From Catenaria anguillulae PL171 (taxonomy: Eukaryota > Blastocladiomycota > Blastocladiomycetes > Blastocladiales > Catenariaceae), in NCBI GenBank assembly GCA_002102555.1, contig MCFL01000081.1, positions 41,070 to 105,069 of the forward strand: DNA of 64,000 nt, in the 5' to 3' direction. Below the pieces are notes generated by a model. That model searched no databases and had not been told where the DNA came from. It saw nothing but the letters and a program-made list of their open reading frames with translations. Numbering within the stretch: position 1 is the first letter of the stretch; every line of letters begins with the position of its first letter. Shown in pieces: positions 1 to 10,572 of this stretch. Position numbers and translations under genes: made by a program.

Positions 1-2280
1 ACGCAAACCGCAGCAACACGGCCGCCAAGATGCCGACTCCAGCGCACAGGGCATAGTTGACGGCAACAAAGTGTGTGTAATGCTGTGAGCGCGCGGGCGT
101 GCGGAGCCAGCGGGTCGCGTTGGTGAAAAAGCCCAGCGACCACACGAGCAATAGGTTCCAGGCAACGTGGGTGGCCGTGAGTAGGGAGTGGGTCAGCGGC
201 GAGTTGGCCGACTGGCACGTGTAAGAAAAGTGGGTCGCGCTCGATTGGACGGCCGGTTGGAGCGGGGCAAGGTAGGTCCAGGAGAAGAGAAAGGCCAGGT
301 CCACGAGGAAGAGGGTCACGATGACGACCAGGGTGACAAAGGCGTTGGAAATGGGCCGTTTCCAAAGCATGATGTTTTCGCAGGCTCGCCATGTCTGTCC
401 GCAGATGACCATCGTCCGGTCAGTCAAATTTTAATGCAGAACAAATACAGGATAAGATTACATACCTGAAAAGTGCGATACAGCAAGGGAAGGACGACCA
501 ACTGCGTTCCCACACCCGACACCCATACGCCCACATTGCACGTCACCGCCGTCTGCTGATCCAGCCAAGAAATCGGCGCGCTCAAGACCAAGAGCAAGCC
601 AACGGCGACAATCAAGAGCACGGTCAGACTATGCTCACGGACATAGACTGTTCGGCGATGCACAATCGTGAGAATAGAGCATCCAACAATGGCCACGGCC
701 AGGAGCCCAGATACGACGAGCACAAGCCACCCACTCGGCGAAAAGTACCGAACGAACGAGATCACCCACGATGGCCGCTCCAACGGTCGAGTAAAGGTAC
801 CAGAAAAGTACCGAGGCGGGGCAATCGAGTCGACTGTGCCAAAGGCGCTGTCAATGGTGAATACTTTGGTGACAACACCGTCATACATGTTGTAAACGAT
901 AAACGGCTCATCAAGGCTGTTTTCCGAGTTGAAAACAATATGTCCGGCGAGCCCTTGGAAGGGTTGCAAGAGCTGGGCGACGGGAGTGAATCGACTGCTG
1001 GAATCAGTGGTAGGGTCGTTCGAGGTGAGCGTTGGGCTTGGAGTGTCTGATTTGAGCGTATTGACAAACATGGCAACAAGCGCGCCGAGGCAATCGCAAA
1101 ACCCCGCCGCGTACGGCTCCATGATGTTGCTCGTGGTCGCTGGGAGTTTGGACTTGGCTCGCTCAACGAGCGACTTTGCGAGCTCGCTGTTGTCGATTTC
1201 GCGCGGAAACAAGTACAACAAGCCTTGGGTGATGTCCTTGACGCTGGCATCCGATGCGGCCGACATGCTCAATGGCGCAACCCCGTCAGAGCCGATCCAC
1301 ACTGTGTCGGCTCCAAAGAGTCCAACGTCTCGAGCTGCGCGTGCCAACTGGGAATACTCTGCGTCTGTTCCCAAAAATACTAGGATACGAATCCCAGACC
1401 GGACCGCCAGTCCCAAAGCTCTCGCCATTGCCCCATCACGGTCCCGCGCGGCACCATAGAACGGGATATGCTCAGCGACAGCAACGTCCACGCCAGCAGC
1501 CTGTGCTGCCGGCAAGAACCCGCGCGCAATAGATCGGCCGTACTGGCTGGTGCTCGCAAACACGACGCACGCCGACCACTGCATGTGCTTGATGAACCGA
1601 GCCAGCGCGATGGCCTGAGTGGTGTCCGACTGCGTTGTGCGGAAAAAGGAAGGGAATTCGATCGGATTTGACAATTTGACCGCGGTTGCGGACCCTGAGC
1701 AGAGGTAGATGCCGCGGTGTTGGGCTGTAAGGGCCATGGGAATGGTCAGATCCGAAGACAGATCACCGATCATGCCAAGTGTGCCGTTTTCAGCACCAAA
1801 TACATTGGCCACGGCCTGAGAGGGTGATCCCGCAGAGTCCAGTATTGCGAGTGATAGTTTGTGGCCATTCGGAATTGCGACTACACAATAGCCATGGACT
1901 CCGAGTATGTGAGCGGATGCCGCCAAGACAGCCTGACAAGTCAACACGAACGCACGCTGTGTGTGGAGGTCTTCAGCATGGATTTGAAGGTATGTGGCGA
2001 CGGCTCGAGCGCTAGGCCCATCTGTTGAATGTCGATCCAGTCCGTGTTATTACGGTAGGTGGGGAATGGAGTGGCCACCGCGACCCTCTTCGCCGTATGC
2101 CGTATGAATTTAGAGTGACCACTGGAAGTGATCATTACGAGACCGCGTACCACTTGCAGATGAAAGGGGCAGGGAGGCCGAAAACCGCAGTTCGGCTGCT
2201 TTGGACAAAGTTGCGGCCAGCGCAACGACTGCGAATACAATCAATAATGCATTGGGAAAGGTGTGGATGCGGCACATCAT
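1..2280 (-). CDS. Class C G-protein-coupled receptor, ligand-binding domain plus 7TM (3' end cut by window edge)
   Basis: Exons read on the minus strand: 2280-2151, 2021-466 and 394-1; the gene runs off the left edge. Exon 1 holds a signal peptide (LLIVFAVVALAATLS) and the first strand of a periplasmic-binding-protein-like domain (ELRFSASLPLS). Exon 2 continues this ANF-receptor/Venus-flytrap fold (FRTTQSDTTQAIALARFIKH, then YGRS) and enters a membrane region with three helices (GWLVLVVSGLLAVAIVG and two more). Exon 3 adds further helices in phase (AFVTLVVIVTLFLVDLAFLF and others). This layout is that of metabotropic glutamate/GABA-B-like receptors. It would bind a small extracellular ligand and signal through G proteins at the plasma membrane. 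Such receptors are known from chytrids and animals but not from Dikarya. The introns are 129 and 71 nt. The start (MM at 2280/2277) was chosen because it gives the signal peptide. The ligand is unknown. Confidence 0.82.
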
Positions 2281-3717
2281 TGTGTCTTGGATGAAGCGAA
2301 GACAATTGGCGGTTGGCCCGTGAAGCGAACCAATCAAGGCGGGAAAGGGGGAACGGGTTTCTCGTCCCTCTTCAAGTCGGAAGCAGTGTGAGGGCAATTT
2401 TCTTGTTGTTGCGTGGTCCAATAAAGGCTCCGCCCTTCAAATGGAGACGCGAATCTGCAGATTAGGAGGGTCGCCAAGCGCAGCTAGCCAAGTAAACTCA
2501 ACCAAATCATTACCTCAAGGCAACAGCCCCAGCAATTGTGTAATATGGGTGGTTTTTGAAGCTTGCTGATTCGTATGCCCTTTCTTCCACACAAGCAAGC
2601 TATGAGCACTGCTTCGCGAGCAGAGAGTGGATCCATCCACACCATCCTTATCTGACATAGACCTGACCAAGGGAGAATACATTCGGACATCTATTGCAAT
2701 TGTGGAAGAACGCCGGGTCACACTCCTGGCCACTTCATTTAATTGATTACCAGATTTCCACTTAAGTAGTTTCCGGTCACTGGCAGTCGCAAATCGAGAG
2801 AGCGAAATAAACAGGAAGCTCCGATCTGGATCCGATCATCCACTCCCAAATGAAAATGATCATAATACGAACGCGCCACGGTTCTGACTGAGATGAGCCA
2901 AGCGGCTGCTGCTGCTGCGATGACCGTTTCTCTTTGGACTGAGAGACGGCCCGGGTCAAGTTGTTGCGCCACACTGCCCTGATGCCAGCCGTGCCTGGAG
3001 GTCTGTCTGCTACCTATGTGCAAAGGGGTATGCCATCGATCGCTGAGGAACATGGAGTGAGACATGTTGACAAGCATGTCGTCGCCAACGTCGATTCAAG
3101 AAACGACGAGTATGCGGTCAAAATCCTTGCTGTCCTCCCCGGAGCCTCCCCGGAGCTGCATATGTAACTACACATCAGCCATAGGTCGGCATGTATGAAC
3201 ATCTGCCGACCTAGATCCATGTGCATTAAAGCGCAAGTGACATGATGGGGCGGTAGACCGCAACGTACACTATCGTGCAGCGGGCTTAATGCCGCGTCCA
3301 TCGCGGCGGTGAGACAAAGCTCCACGCATGACGCGACTGGAGCAGCTTTTTACTCTTGCAACGCAAGTGAGCTGGTAGAGCTGGTTAGTTCCTGAGGTAC
3401 AAGGACGTACGGTCCACAGCTCCACTCGCCGCGCATGCGACCAAGTGCTGACAAGGTTAACGTCAGCGATTGCGGCACAACAGATCACTGGCAACGTAGA
3501 ATCATGGGCGCCTTCAGGCCGGGCCTGAGCTGCCCCCGCTCCGACGCGGGGACAACTTGTACACGACAGGTTACGAGACCCAGCAGGACCAACCGTAGCC
3601 TAGCGAATCGTTTAAGTCTCCGGCTCCCCTGCTCGGCCGCGAAGGCAATCCTCCAAGCAATCACTACCCAAGTGACCGATCCCACAAGCAACCTACAATC
3701 ACCGCCCAAATCTCACC
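2281..3717. other. Intergenic region, no gene seen
   Basis: The region lies between the divergent GPCR and the first cysteine-rich gene. Only short open frames without signal peptides, domains or splice partners are present. It should hold the promoters of both flanking genes, but no clear TATA box or repeat was recognised. Confidence 0.5.
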
Positions 3718-4194
3718 ATGTCCCGCTCTATCGTTCACGTCGCTCTCCTCATTACTGTGCTGGCTCTCGCCAACGCCGTCACTGGTGCGATCCCCCCTTA
3801 TCTGCCCTTCATGTGGCGCCCACGACATTGACCACTCCGCCCCGGTCGTTCCCAACCATGTTTAGCAAGTGACTGCTGCCGCACCAATACGGACTGTAAC
3901 CAAGTCGACACCAATGCCGAAATCATCTGTGTGCGCGAAAGGACTTTGACCGAGATCTGCCAAGTTGGGAATGTCTTGATGCCCAAGAACTGCCGCTGGC
4001 GCCTCCACTGGTTTGGCCGCATGGACTCGCCGGGCGACGCCGGCAAAGAGTGTCTCATCAAGTACAACTGCGCCGAGAACCTCGGCTGGTACATGCACGA
4101 TATTCGTCGCGCGAATGCTTGGTGCTACACCAACCGTTTCAACCCGGGTTGGGAGGCGGCGCAACGTTGGTTTGATGCGACGCCAAACTGCTAA
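3718..4194 (+). CDS. Small secreted cysteine-rich protein, paralogue 1 of 4
   Basis: Two exons, 3718-3784 and 3866-4194, give 131 residues. Exon 1 is a signal peptide (HVALLITVLALANAVT); an 81-nt phase-1 intron sits just after it. The mature part starts SDCCRTNTDC and holds ten cysteines in the order CC, C, C, C, C, C, C, C, C. Conserved blocks are PKNCRWR, GKEC, YNCAENLGWY, DIRRANAWCYT and NPGWEAAQRWFDA before a terminal Cys. I do not recognise the family. Ten paired cysteines and export suggest a compact, disulphide-stabilised extracellular protein, for instance an effector-like or surface-binding protein, but the function is unknown. It is the first of four tandem copies in the same orientation. 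Unlike the other three it lacks an exact GGTACAAAT motif upstream. Confidence 0.8.
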
Positions 4195-5188
4195 ACAGCC
4201 GAGTGCCGAGTGGAGTCTCAAGGGGATATGAATTCAGTCGTGCATGTTTTCCTCGACACGATGGTGTCGTAGTCCTACCAAACTTGTCGTTTTCCCACCG
4301 ATTGTATCAAAATTTCATGAATCTGGGGATTAACAACTCTCTTTGCCTTTTGATCATTTCTGGATTTTCGTTGCGTCAGATCAGAACAGTACCGCCGGTT
4401 GAGTGAGACATTGCCGCCAAATCGCCCGCAGGCAATGTGCAAGCCATATTGAGAAAACTTGTCGGCCGGCGCAAGCATGCGTGCGGTAAGTGTCCCAAAG
4501 GGCCACCGTCGAGCACGTGGGATTATGCCACGGAATGAGGCCAAGCGCACTCGTACATCCCGACCTCCCGAGCTACCTGTGGCAACCGTCACAAACACAC
4601 ACGATTGATTTACTACCAATTCCGCTACCGACTCTACAAGTGACCTTATGAAGGGCGATTTACGGTAGGCCTTCGCGACAGCGGGGGCGGCCCAGCTCCA
4701 CGTGTGCTTCACCACGCGTCCCTGACCATCATTTTGTGTCTTTTGACTTGCGCTTATTGCGCGGTGAAGTCGTCCAGTGTCTTGCGCACGCGCACGGTGC
4801 ATGTGAGACACGACTGCAACCGCTGCTGCAAAACAAGAACACAAGGCTAGGGTGTACCTACCAACGTTACGTAGTGCATTCAATGGCAAGTGGCACCAAC
4901 CTAATTTCACATCGATGCCGGCCGCCATATGCAACGAGCACTTGGCACGCCACCCGCGTTCGTCGCGTTTGCTCCGGGTAACTTTCGCCAAGTAGGAGGA
5001 TGGCAAATAGGTCAGCCATGAGAGCGTGCCTTGGTGCCCTTTCCCTTGGAAAAGCTAGCCGTTGCCGAGCAAGTGGTACAAATACTTACAGGCCCCCTTG
5101 CGCTGTCGAAACAGTTTAGGCATTCATCACAGCTTCGTTCGAGCAACTCCAAAGCCCCTCAATTTGCTTCTACCTACCATCCATCATC
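4195..5188. other. Intergenic region between cysteine-rich genes 1 and 2
   Basis: This is spacer of about 1 kb. It contains a 243-codon open frame on the minus strand (5006-4275) without a recognisable domain, signal peptide or paralogue; I regard it as chance. The only supported site is the GGTACAAAT motif at 5075-5083. Confidence 0.5.
5075..5083 (+). promoter_or_regulatory. GGTACAAAT motif upstream of cysteine-rich gene 2
   Basis: GGTACAAAT ends 105 bp before the ATG at 5189. The same 9-mer, preceded by a purine-rich AGC-containing stretch, occurs upstream of paralogues 3 and 4 at similar distances. This makes it a candidate shared promoter element; a role is inferred only from the recurrence. 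Confidence 0.45.
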
Positions 5189-5667
5189 ATGTCTCGCGTC
5201 AACGCCGCCATCCTCCTCCTTGTCGCCCTTCTGGCTCTTGTCAGCACCGTGACTGGTCCGAATGCCCCATCTTCGCATTGATCTAGCGGACAGTGATTCA
5301 TCTAATCATCCCTGTCTCTATCCTCCATCAAAACATAGCCATCAGCGACTGCTGCCGCACCAATACCGACTGCAGGCAAGTCAACACCAATGTCGACATT
5401 ATCTGTGTGCGCGACAAGACCATAATCGAAGTGTGCCAAGTCGGCAACGCTCTCATGCCCAAGAACTGCCGCTGGCGCAAGCACTGGTTCGGCAGCATGA
5501 ACTCGCCTGGATCCGCCGGTAAGGAGTGCTTTATCAAGTACAACTGTGCCGAGAACCTCGGCTGGTACAGGCACGACATTCGCCGTGAAGATGCGTGGTG
5601 CTACACACGCACCAACCCCGGGTGGGAGGCGGCGCAGCGTTGGTTTGATGCGACGCCTAACTGCTAA
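5189..5667 (+). CDS. Small secreted cysteine-rich protein, paralogue 2 of 4
   Basis: Exons 5189-5255 and 5339-5667 (intron 83 nt, phase 1) give 131 residues. The signal peptide is hydrophobic (AAILLLVALLALVSTVT). The mature sequence begins ISDCCRTNTDC and is nearly colinear with paralogue 1, with all ten cysteines kept (IICV, EVCQVGNALMPKNCRWR, GKECFIKYNC, AWCYT, final Cys). It has lost two residues in the loop before NPGWEAAQRWFDA (TRTNPGW instead of TNRFNPGW). The intron position is identical to that in the other three copies, so the family arose by tandem duplication of a spliced gene. The promoter carries GGTACAAAT about 105 bp upstream of the ATG. Function unknown; probably secreted through the ER. 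Confidence 0.82.
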
Positions 5668-6049
5668 GTTCCCGCAAGCTCGATCCTTTCATATCATTGT
5701 CGATTTGCTGTCCATGTGGTGTCGCGGTCTCATTGTTCCTGGGCCTGTGTTTCGATTCTAATCGTGTGCACTTTGTTCTCTATACACAAGATGCTGTAAA
5801 ATGCTGTCGTGAATTGAGGCAAAAACAATTCAATCTTGCAATTTGAGTGGCAGAGTATGTCAATATCTGCTTGGTGATGTAGATGGCGCGACGATGGCCC
5901 TTCGCGTTCGCTTTGCACCACCCTTGCCCAAATTCATTCAGCACTATCGACTGGAAAGACTGCTCCGAGGATGATTTGCGACAGGTTGATACATCGAGCC
6001 CAATGGGATCAACATCAGGCTAATAAAGCCGCCAATATCGATGACGTCA

Positions 6050-6360
6050 ATTGGCTGTTGCGATGCAAGCGCTCGTTGTCGACTGTCATCAAGCGATAAA
6101 CCGACCGGATGCTGCCAACGGTTACCGCGGCCGGAGATGCATGGCATCAGCTTGGGACCATTTCGGCTGGAGGAGACCTTGCGGTGGGAGGAGTAACCGA
6201 CCGGTACTGTGATGCTTGGCGATGTCGATGGCACGTTGTCCGTTGTCGGCCGTCATCAAGAAAACGGACAGGGAACTGGCAGTTAGCATGGATCCGACAT
6301 GGCACCAGCTCGAGAACTTTTTGGCTGGAGGAGACCTTGCGGTGAAATGGCCGCGGCTAC
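6050..6360 (+). repeat. Pair of imperfect direct repeats, about 160 bp each
   Basis: Two diverged copies share blocks such as CGTTGTC followed by GTCATCAAG (6078 and 6245) and GGCTGGAGGAGACCTTGCGG (6165 and 6323), spaced about 158-167 bp apart. They lie between two members of the tandem family and may be remnants of duplication; no coding potential is evident. Confidence 0.5.
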
Positions 6361-6812
6361 ATCGGCATTTATGTGGTAGGTACCGACCATTGACGCAGGA
6401 AAGGCTCGTGAAAGGGTTTGCAGGTGATCAATGCTTTTGCATACATAAAGAGTCCTGTATAGGTATCCCAATCAACTTGACGTTGTCCATGCACTTGCCC
6501 TGTTTGTCTCGGCATTTGTCTCGCAGCGCATGCATGCGGTAAATATTGGGCATGTAAGACGATGGAGCATGAACAAACACGTGAATCAATGCGGTCAATG
6601 TGAGACATGGCATGCGCATGCGCTCCCACTTTGAGACTACTTTGAGAAGGCACAGGGATGCCGGTAATATGCTCCCTTGAAAACGGTGGTTTGGTGTGCG
6701 GCATAGCAAACGGTGGGGTGATACAAAATCCGTCACTCTCGTGCCGACAGCCAACTTTCAAGGCACCTAGGTCGGGCAACGCCCGTACGATTATCAAGCT
6801 GGCCAAGCGGAA

Positions 6813-6821
6813 GGTACAAAT
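6813..6821 (+). promoter_or_regulatory. GGTACAAAT motif upstream of cysteine-rich gene 3
   Basis: Same 9-mer as at 5075 and 7791, here ending 122 bp before the ATG at 6944 and preceded by GCCAAGCGGAA. Candidate shared promoter element. Confidence 0.45.
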
Positions 6822-6943
6822 ACCAGCCATGACCCTTCTCGCCTGAATCGGTCAGATGCTCTTCACAAGCTCAGTCTGTCCATTGCTCTGCAGTCACACA
6901 CGCCTTGCTTCGATCCTCACACCTCCATTCGCAACACTTCATC

Positions 6944-7420
6944 ATGCTTTCCTGCACCTACTCTGTTGCCTTTGCACTTGTTGCCTTGCTTGCTCTCGTC
7001 AACAACGTCACTGGTCCGTATTGAAGTCCTTTCTCACTTGCCCAATCCCGCCGACTGCTTATGTCAACGCGTCATGTCGATTCCGCAGCCATCAGCGACT
7101 GCTGCCGCACCAACACCGACTGCACCCAAGTCAGCAAGGACGTCGAGATTGTGTGCGTGCACGAAGTGACCATGACGGAGGTTTGCCAAGTCGGAAACGC
7201 TCTGATGCCCAAGGACTGCCGCTGGCGCCGCCACTTCTTTGGCAGCATGGGCTCACCACAGTCGGCGAGCACCGAGTGTTTTATCAAGGCCAATTGTGCC
7301 GAGCACCGCGGCTGGTACAAGCACGACATTCGCCGTGACAATGCTTGGTGCTACACGAACGGATTCAACCCGGGTTGGGAGGCCGCCCAGCGGTGGTATG
7401 ATGCGTCGCCCACCTGCTAA
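6944..7420 (+). CDS. Small secreted cysteine-rich protein, paralogue 3 of 4
   Basis: Exons 6944-7013 and 7089-7420 (intron 75 nt, phase 1) give 133 residues. The start ATG opens a signal peptide (SVAFALVALLALVNNVT). The mature domain starts ISDCCRTNTDC and keeps the ten-cysteine pattern and the CRWR, HDIRRDNAWCYTN and NPGWEAAQRWYDA blocks. Compared with copies 1 and 2 several positions change (KDCRWRRHFF, TECFIKANC, EHRGWY), so this copy is older or under different selection. A GGTACAAAT motif lies upstream. As for the other copies, no known domain is recognised; secretion is inferred from the leader. Confidence 0.82.
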
Positions 7421-7790
7421 TCAGACAAGTGCCATGACCACGTGGCTGCAGCCTGAGAAGATGTTGTCGTATGGATGTTTCGTGTTCCCAGATGGTGATG
7501 ATTGTATGGACGGAGAAATGAATTCAGTCCCAGATCCTATTCGTACCTGTGCAACAGTGGTAAATACTTGTCCAGAGCATGACGCCTCCCTTGTTGGAAC
7601 GATCAGGGACGATCAAATGCGGTGCAGTCAGGTTGCCGTCGTGAAACACGGTACGGTCGGCGGAGACATGTTCCAAAAGCCGAATGGGCGTGCGGTGCGA
7701 TCGAGCGGCAGCATAGCTGATTGTCTTCGACTTGGTCGCTTACGCCGAGCTCGATTGCGCCCAACCCAAGGCCCACCACGCAAAGCAAAT

Positions 7791-7799
7791 GGTACAAAT
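7791..7799 (+). promoter_or_regulatory. GGTACAAAT motif upstream of cysteine-rich gene 4
   Basis: Third copy of the 9-mer, ending 92 bp before the ATG at 7892 and preceded by CAAAGCAAAT. Its recurrence at about 90-120 bp before three of four paralogues supports a promoter role. Confidence 0.45.
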
Positions 7800-7891
7800 G
7801 GACGGCCCTTCCCGCCGAATGGATGCCGGTGTTCGCGCCAACGACTCGAGTGACACCTAACACCCCCGTCTTGATACCTCTTCCAACAACC

Positions 7892-8378
7892 ATGTCTTGC
7901 CGCAATTCATTTGCCATCCTTGTAATCGCTGCCTTGCTGGCCATCCTCGCCAGCACCGTCAATGCCGGTACGAACCATTACCGGCGTTCAACTTCGTACC
8001 CTGACCCTGATCTGACAGCGACTGCCGTGTCGTAACGATACAAACGCAGCCCTCCCAACCTGCTGCCGCACCAAGGACAGCTGTGACCAAGTCAACAAGA
8101 ACGTCGACATCATTTGCGTGCGCGAGGTGACTCGCGTGGAAGAATGCGTGTTTCAAAAGATCCGGACGTCCAAAAAATGTCGCTGGCGCCGTCACTTTTT
8201 CGGGCGCATGAACTCGCCTCAAACGGCGGGTACCGAGTGCTTTGTCAAGGAGGACTGTGCCGAGAGTATGGGCTGGTACAAGCACGACATTCGCTACGAC
8301 GATGCCTGGTGCTACACGCGGACCAACCCTGGGTGGGAAGCGGCGCGCCGGTGGTATGAAGCGTCGCCCAACTGCTAA
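7892..8378 (+). CDS. Small secreted cysteine-rich protein, paralogue 4 of 4 (most diverged)
   Basis: Exons 7892-7967 and 8050-8378 (intron 82 nt, phase 1, same position as its paralogues) give 134 residues. The signal peptide is FAILVIAALLAILASTVNA. The mature protein begins LPTCCRTKDSC rather than ISDCCRTNTDC, and the segment between the fifth and sixth cysteines is rewritten (EECVFQKIRTSKKCRWR instead of EVCQVGNALMPKNCRWR). All ten cysteines and the GWYKHDI, AWCYT and NPGWEAARRWYEA blocks are retained. It is the last copy in the array, 265 bp upstream of the LDAH-like gene. Function unknown; the altered loop may mark a change of binding partner, which is inference. Confidence 0.82.
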
Positions 8379-8643
8379 AATCATGTCGCGACGGACGGTT
8401 GGCCGGAAGAGCAGTCCGCGATCAGCTGAGGTCGGATGGTTGCGCGTCTTTTGCAGATGTATACCTCGTTTGTGTATATCAGTACGGGCAATAGACTGAA
8501 TGTCTCGTCACGCGTTGGGAGCCGGGAGCCGTGGCGGCGGTGATGCATTCGTTCGTCAGCCGGAAAAATTGTTGGGCAGACCCGAAGGCATAGGTCAATA
8601 CTTTTTTACACCTCCCAATCATCACATCAGGGAAAAGAACCTG

Positions 8644-10125
8644 ATGAATACTATTGGCAACACCATTTGCCGCCGTTCTAGCTGCCATTTCGTTACCGTG
8701 CTCAAGCACCGTCACCCCCTCGCTCGACCCAAGTCTGCCTCCGCTGCCTCCGCCCGTTTGTCTCGCACTGCGCTCATCTACTCGGACTCCAGCGCCAAGG
8801 GCGATTTCTCACCGAACCAACCCATCCCAGCCGACCCACAAAATCGCATCGTCAACATGCTCGCTTCAAACGACTCGGCCTCTGCCCAAGGACCAATGAC
8901 AATCTCGGCACCCACTTCATCCAAGGTGATCACATCCTTGACGAGCCTGCCTTCTCGTACCCCGTTGTACGGAGCGACTTTCTACCTCAATCTGCCCCAC
9001 GCCAAATCCGCAGGCGAACATCCGACCGAACTGCTTGTATGGAAGTCTGCTGCTGCTGCCGCTGCCCCAGAAGCCGCGCCACCCGCCAAGCATGTCTTTC
9101 TGATGATTCCGGGCAACCCGGGCGTGGTGGACTACTACCAAGAGTTCTTGTCCACGGTCCATGATTCGCTCGCCGGCCAAGTAGACATCATTTGCACGCA
9201 ACACCTTGGTCATGCGCATCATGCCCATTCTCAGGATGGCGCCAAGCAGCATGGGCATTACACCCTGCAGGACCAGATTCGCCACAAGCTGCATTTGATT
9301 GATCACATCTTGAGTGTGTATCCGTCGGACACTGTGGTGCATTTGGCGGGGCATTCGGTTGGGTCATGGATCACGTTGCAAGTGTTGAAGGTTCGCGGGC
9401 AAAAGTGGGCTGCGCAAGGCCGGTTGGGCAAAGTAATGCTGCTGTTTCCCACGATTGCCAAGATTTTCCATTCGTCCAATGGTCAAACGATTGGAGTACG
9501 TATCTCATTGGTGCCTCTCTCTCTTTCTCTGTCAATTTTTCTTTCTGTATTGTCTTCGTTTTTGTGCCCATGTCCCTCACACATGCTCCATCTTTCACTT
9601 ATGTAGCGTGCAACCCTGTACCGCCCCGTGCGCTTTGCAGCACAATCCATCCTGTCAGTCCTCAACACTTTTCTCCCGCACGCCCTCACTGACCGCCTTG
9701 TGTCCCTCTTGACCGACCTCCCGCCCGAGCACCACGACACAACGCTCAACAAGTTGCTCCACCCGCACGTTGCCCGGCATGCCCTCGGTATGGGCGCGGA
9801 TGAAATGCATCAAATCGCGGAATTGGACGTGCCTTTGCTCGACCAATTCATGGAGCACTTGATCCTCTACTATGGCGCAAACGACGGGTGGGTGCCGCGT
9901 GAGCGGTACGACGAGGTAAAGCGGTGGTGGCCCGAGCATCCGGGGATTTATTTGTGCCAGGACGACTTTGCGCATGCCTTTGTGTTGGATCACGGGCGGC
10001 CCATGGGCGTCAAGGTGGCCGGGTGGATTCGCGAGGCAGTCGGTGGGGATGCCGGGGTTCATGCAAAGGGTGGTGCGGACGGAAGAAGAGCTTCGCCATC
10101 GGCGCCCACAACGCCGAGCAGGTGA
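8644..10125 (+). CDS. LDAH: LDAH-like lipid-droplet-associated serine hydrolase (alpha/beta hydrolase)
   Basis: Two exons, 8644-9495 and 9607-10125, with a 111-nt intron (GTACGT..TAG) that keeps the frame. The protein has the LDAH/UPF0554 signature: oxyanion-loop IPGNPGVVDYYQEF, an elbow LAGHSVGSW with the nucleophile Ser, acid loop YYGANDGWVPRERYDEV and catalytic His in DDFAHAFVLDH. LDAH homologues sit on lipid droplets and hydrolyse or remodel neutral lipid or sterol ester, although the exact substrate is disputed. The start is uncertain. ATG 8644 gives a basic N-terminal extension of about 70 residues, whereas ATG 8857 gives a protein closer to the usual family length. The last 25 codons after WIREAV are low-complexity and may be read-through or a wrong 3' exon. 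Confidence 0.8.
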
Positions 10126-10572
10126 GTGCTGGCGGTTCTTGGACTTGGTTGACAGCGTGAGGTAACGACCGACATTGCGCTTCCGTTGCTGTACGTGTGT
10201 AATTTGTCAATTCCCAATGATCGTTCGACAACGTTTTGAGCTCCGATGATTGCCAGCTGGGACAGGAGCATGTGACTGAGTCGATTCGCGAGAGTCATGG
10301 TGGCAGCGAGCTGAGCGAAGATTACGGAGCAGGCACAGGCACAGGCACAGGGAGACTTTCCCAAGTGTTGCTTCAGAAAGTCTTTGGTCGAAGCTGTTGG
10401 TGTATATTCAATTTGACTCAAATGCGGCCATGTCCCCTTCAAATCATCACAATGAACCCTTTGCAACCCTCGCAAGCAACCGCTGTTGACCGATACCGTC
10501 AACCACCGCCGTGCCAGTGACCACACGGACGTCCCAATAAACGACCTCATCGCTCGCCCGCGATCTCGTCAT

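Larger units (their letters stand above)
5668..6943. other. Intergenic region between cysteine-rich genes 2 and 3
   Basis: A 1.28-kb spacer without a supported gene. It holds a pair of imperfect direct repeats (about 6050-6360) and a GGTACAAAT motif at 6813-6821. Short open frames here have no domain or signal peptide. Confidence 0.5.

Noticed and set aside
4275-5006. 243-codon open frame on the minus strand between cysteine-rich genes
   Set aside because: No domain, no signal peptide, odd composition, no splice partner or paralogue; length is possible by chance at this base composition.
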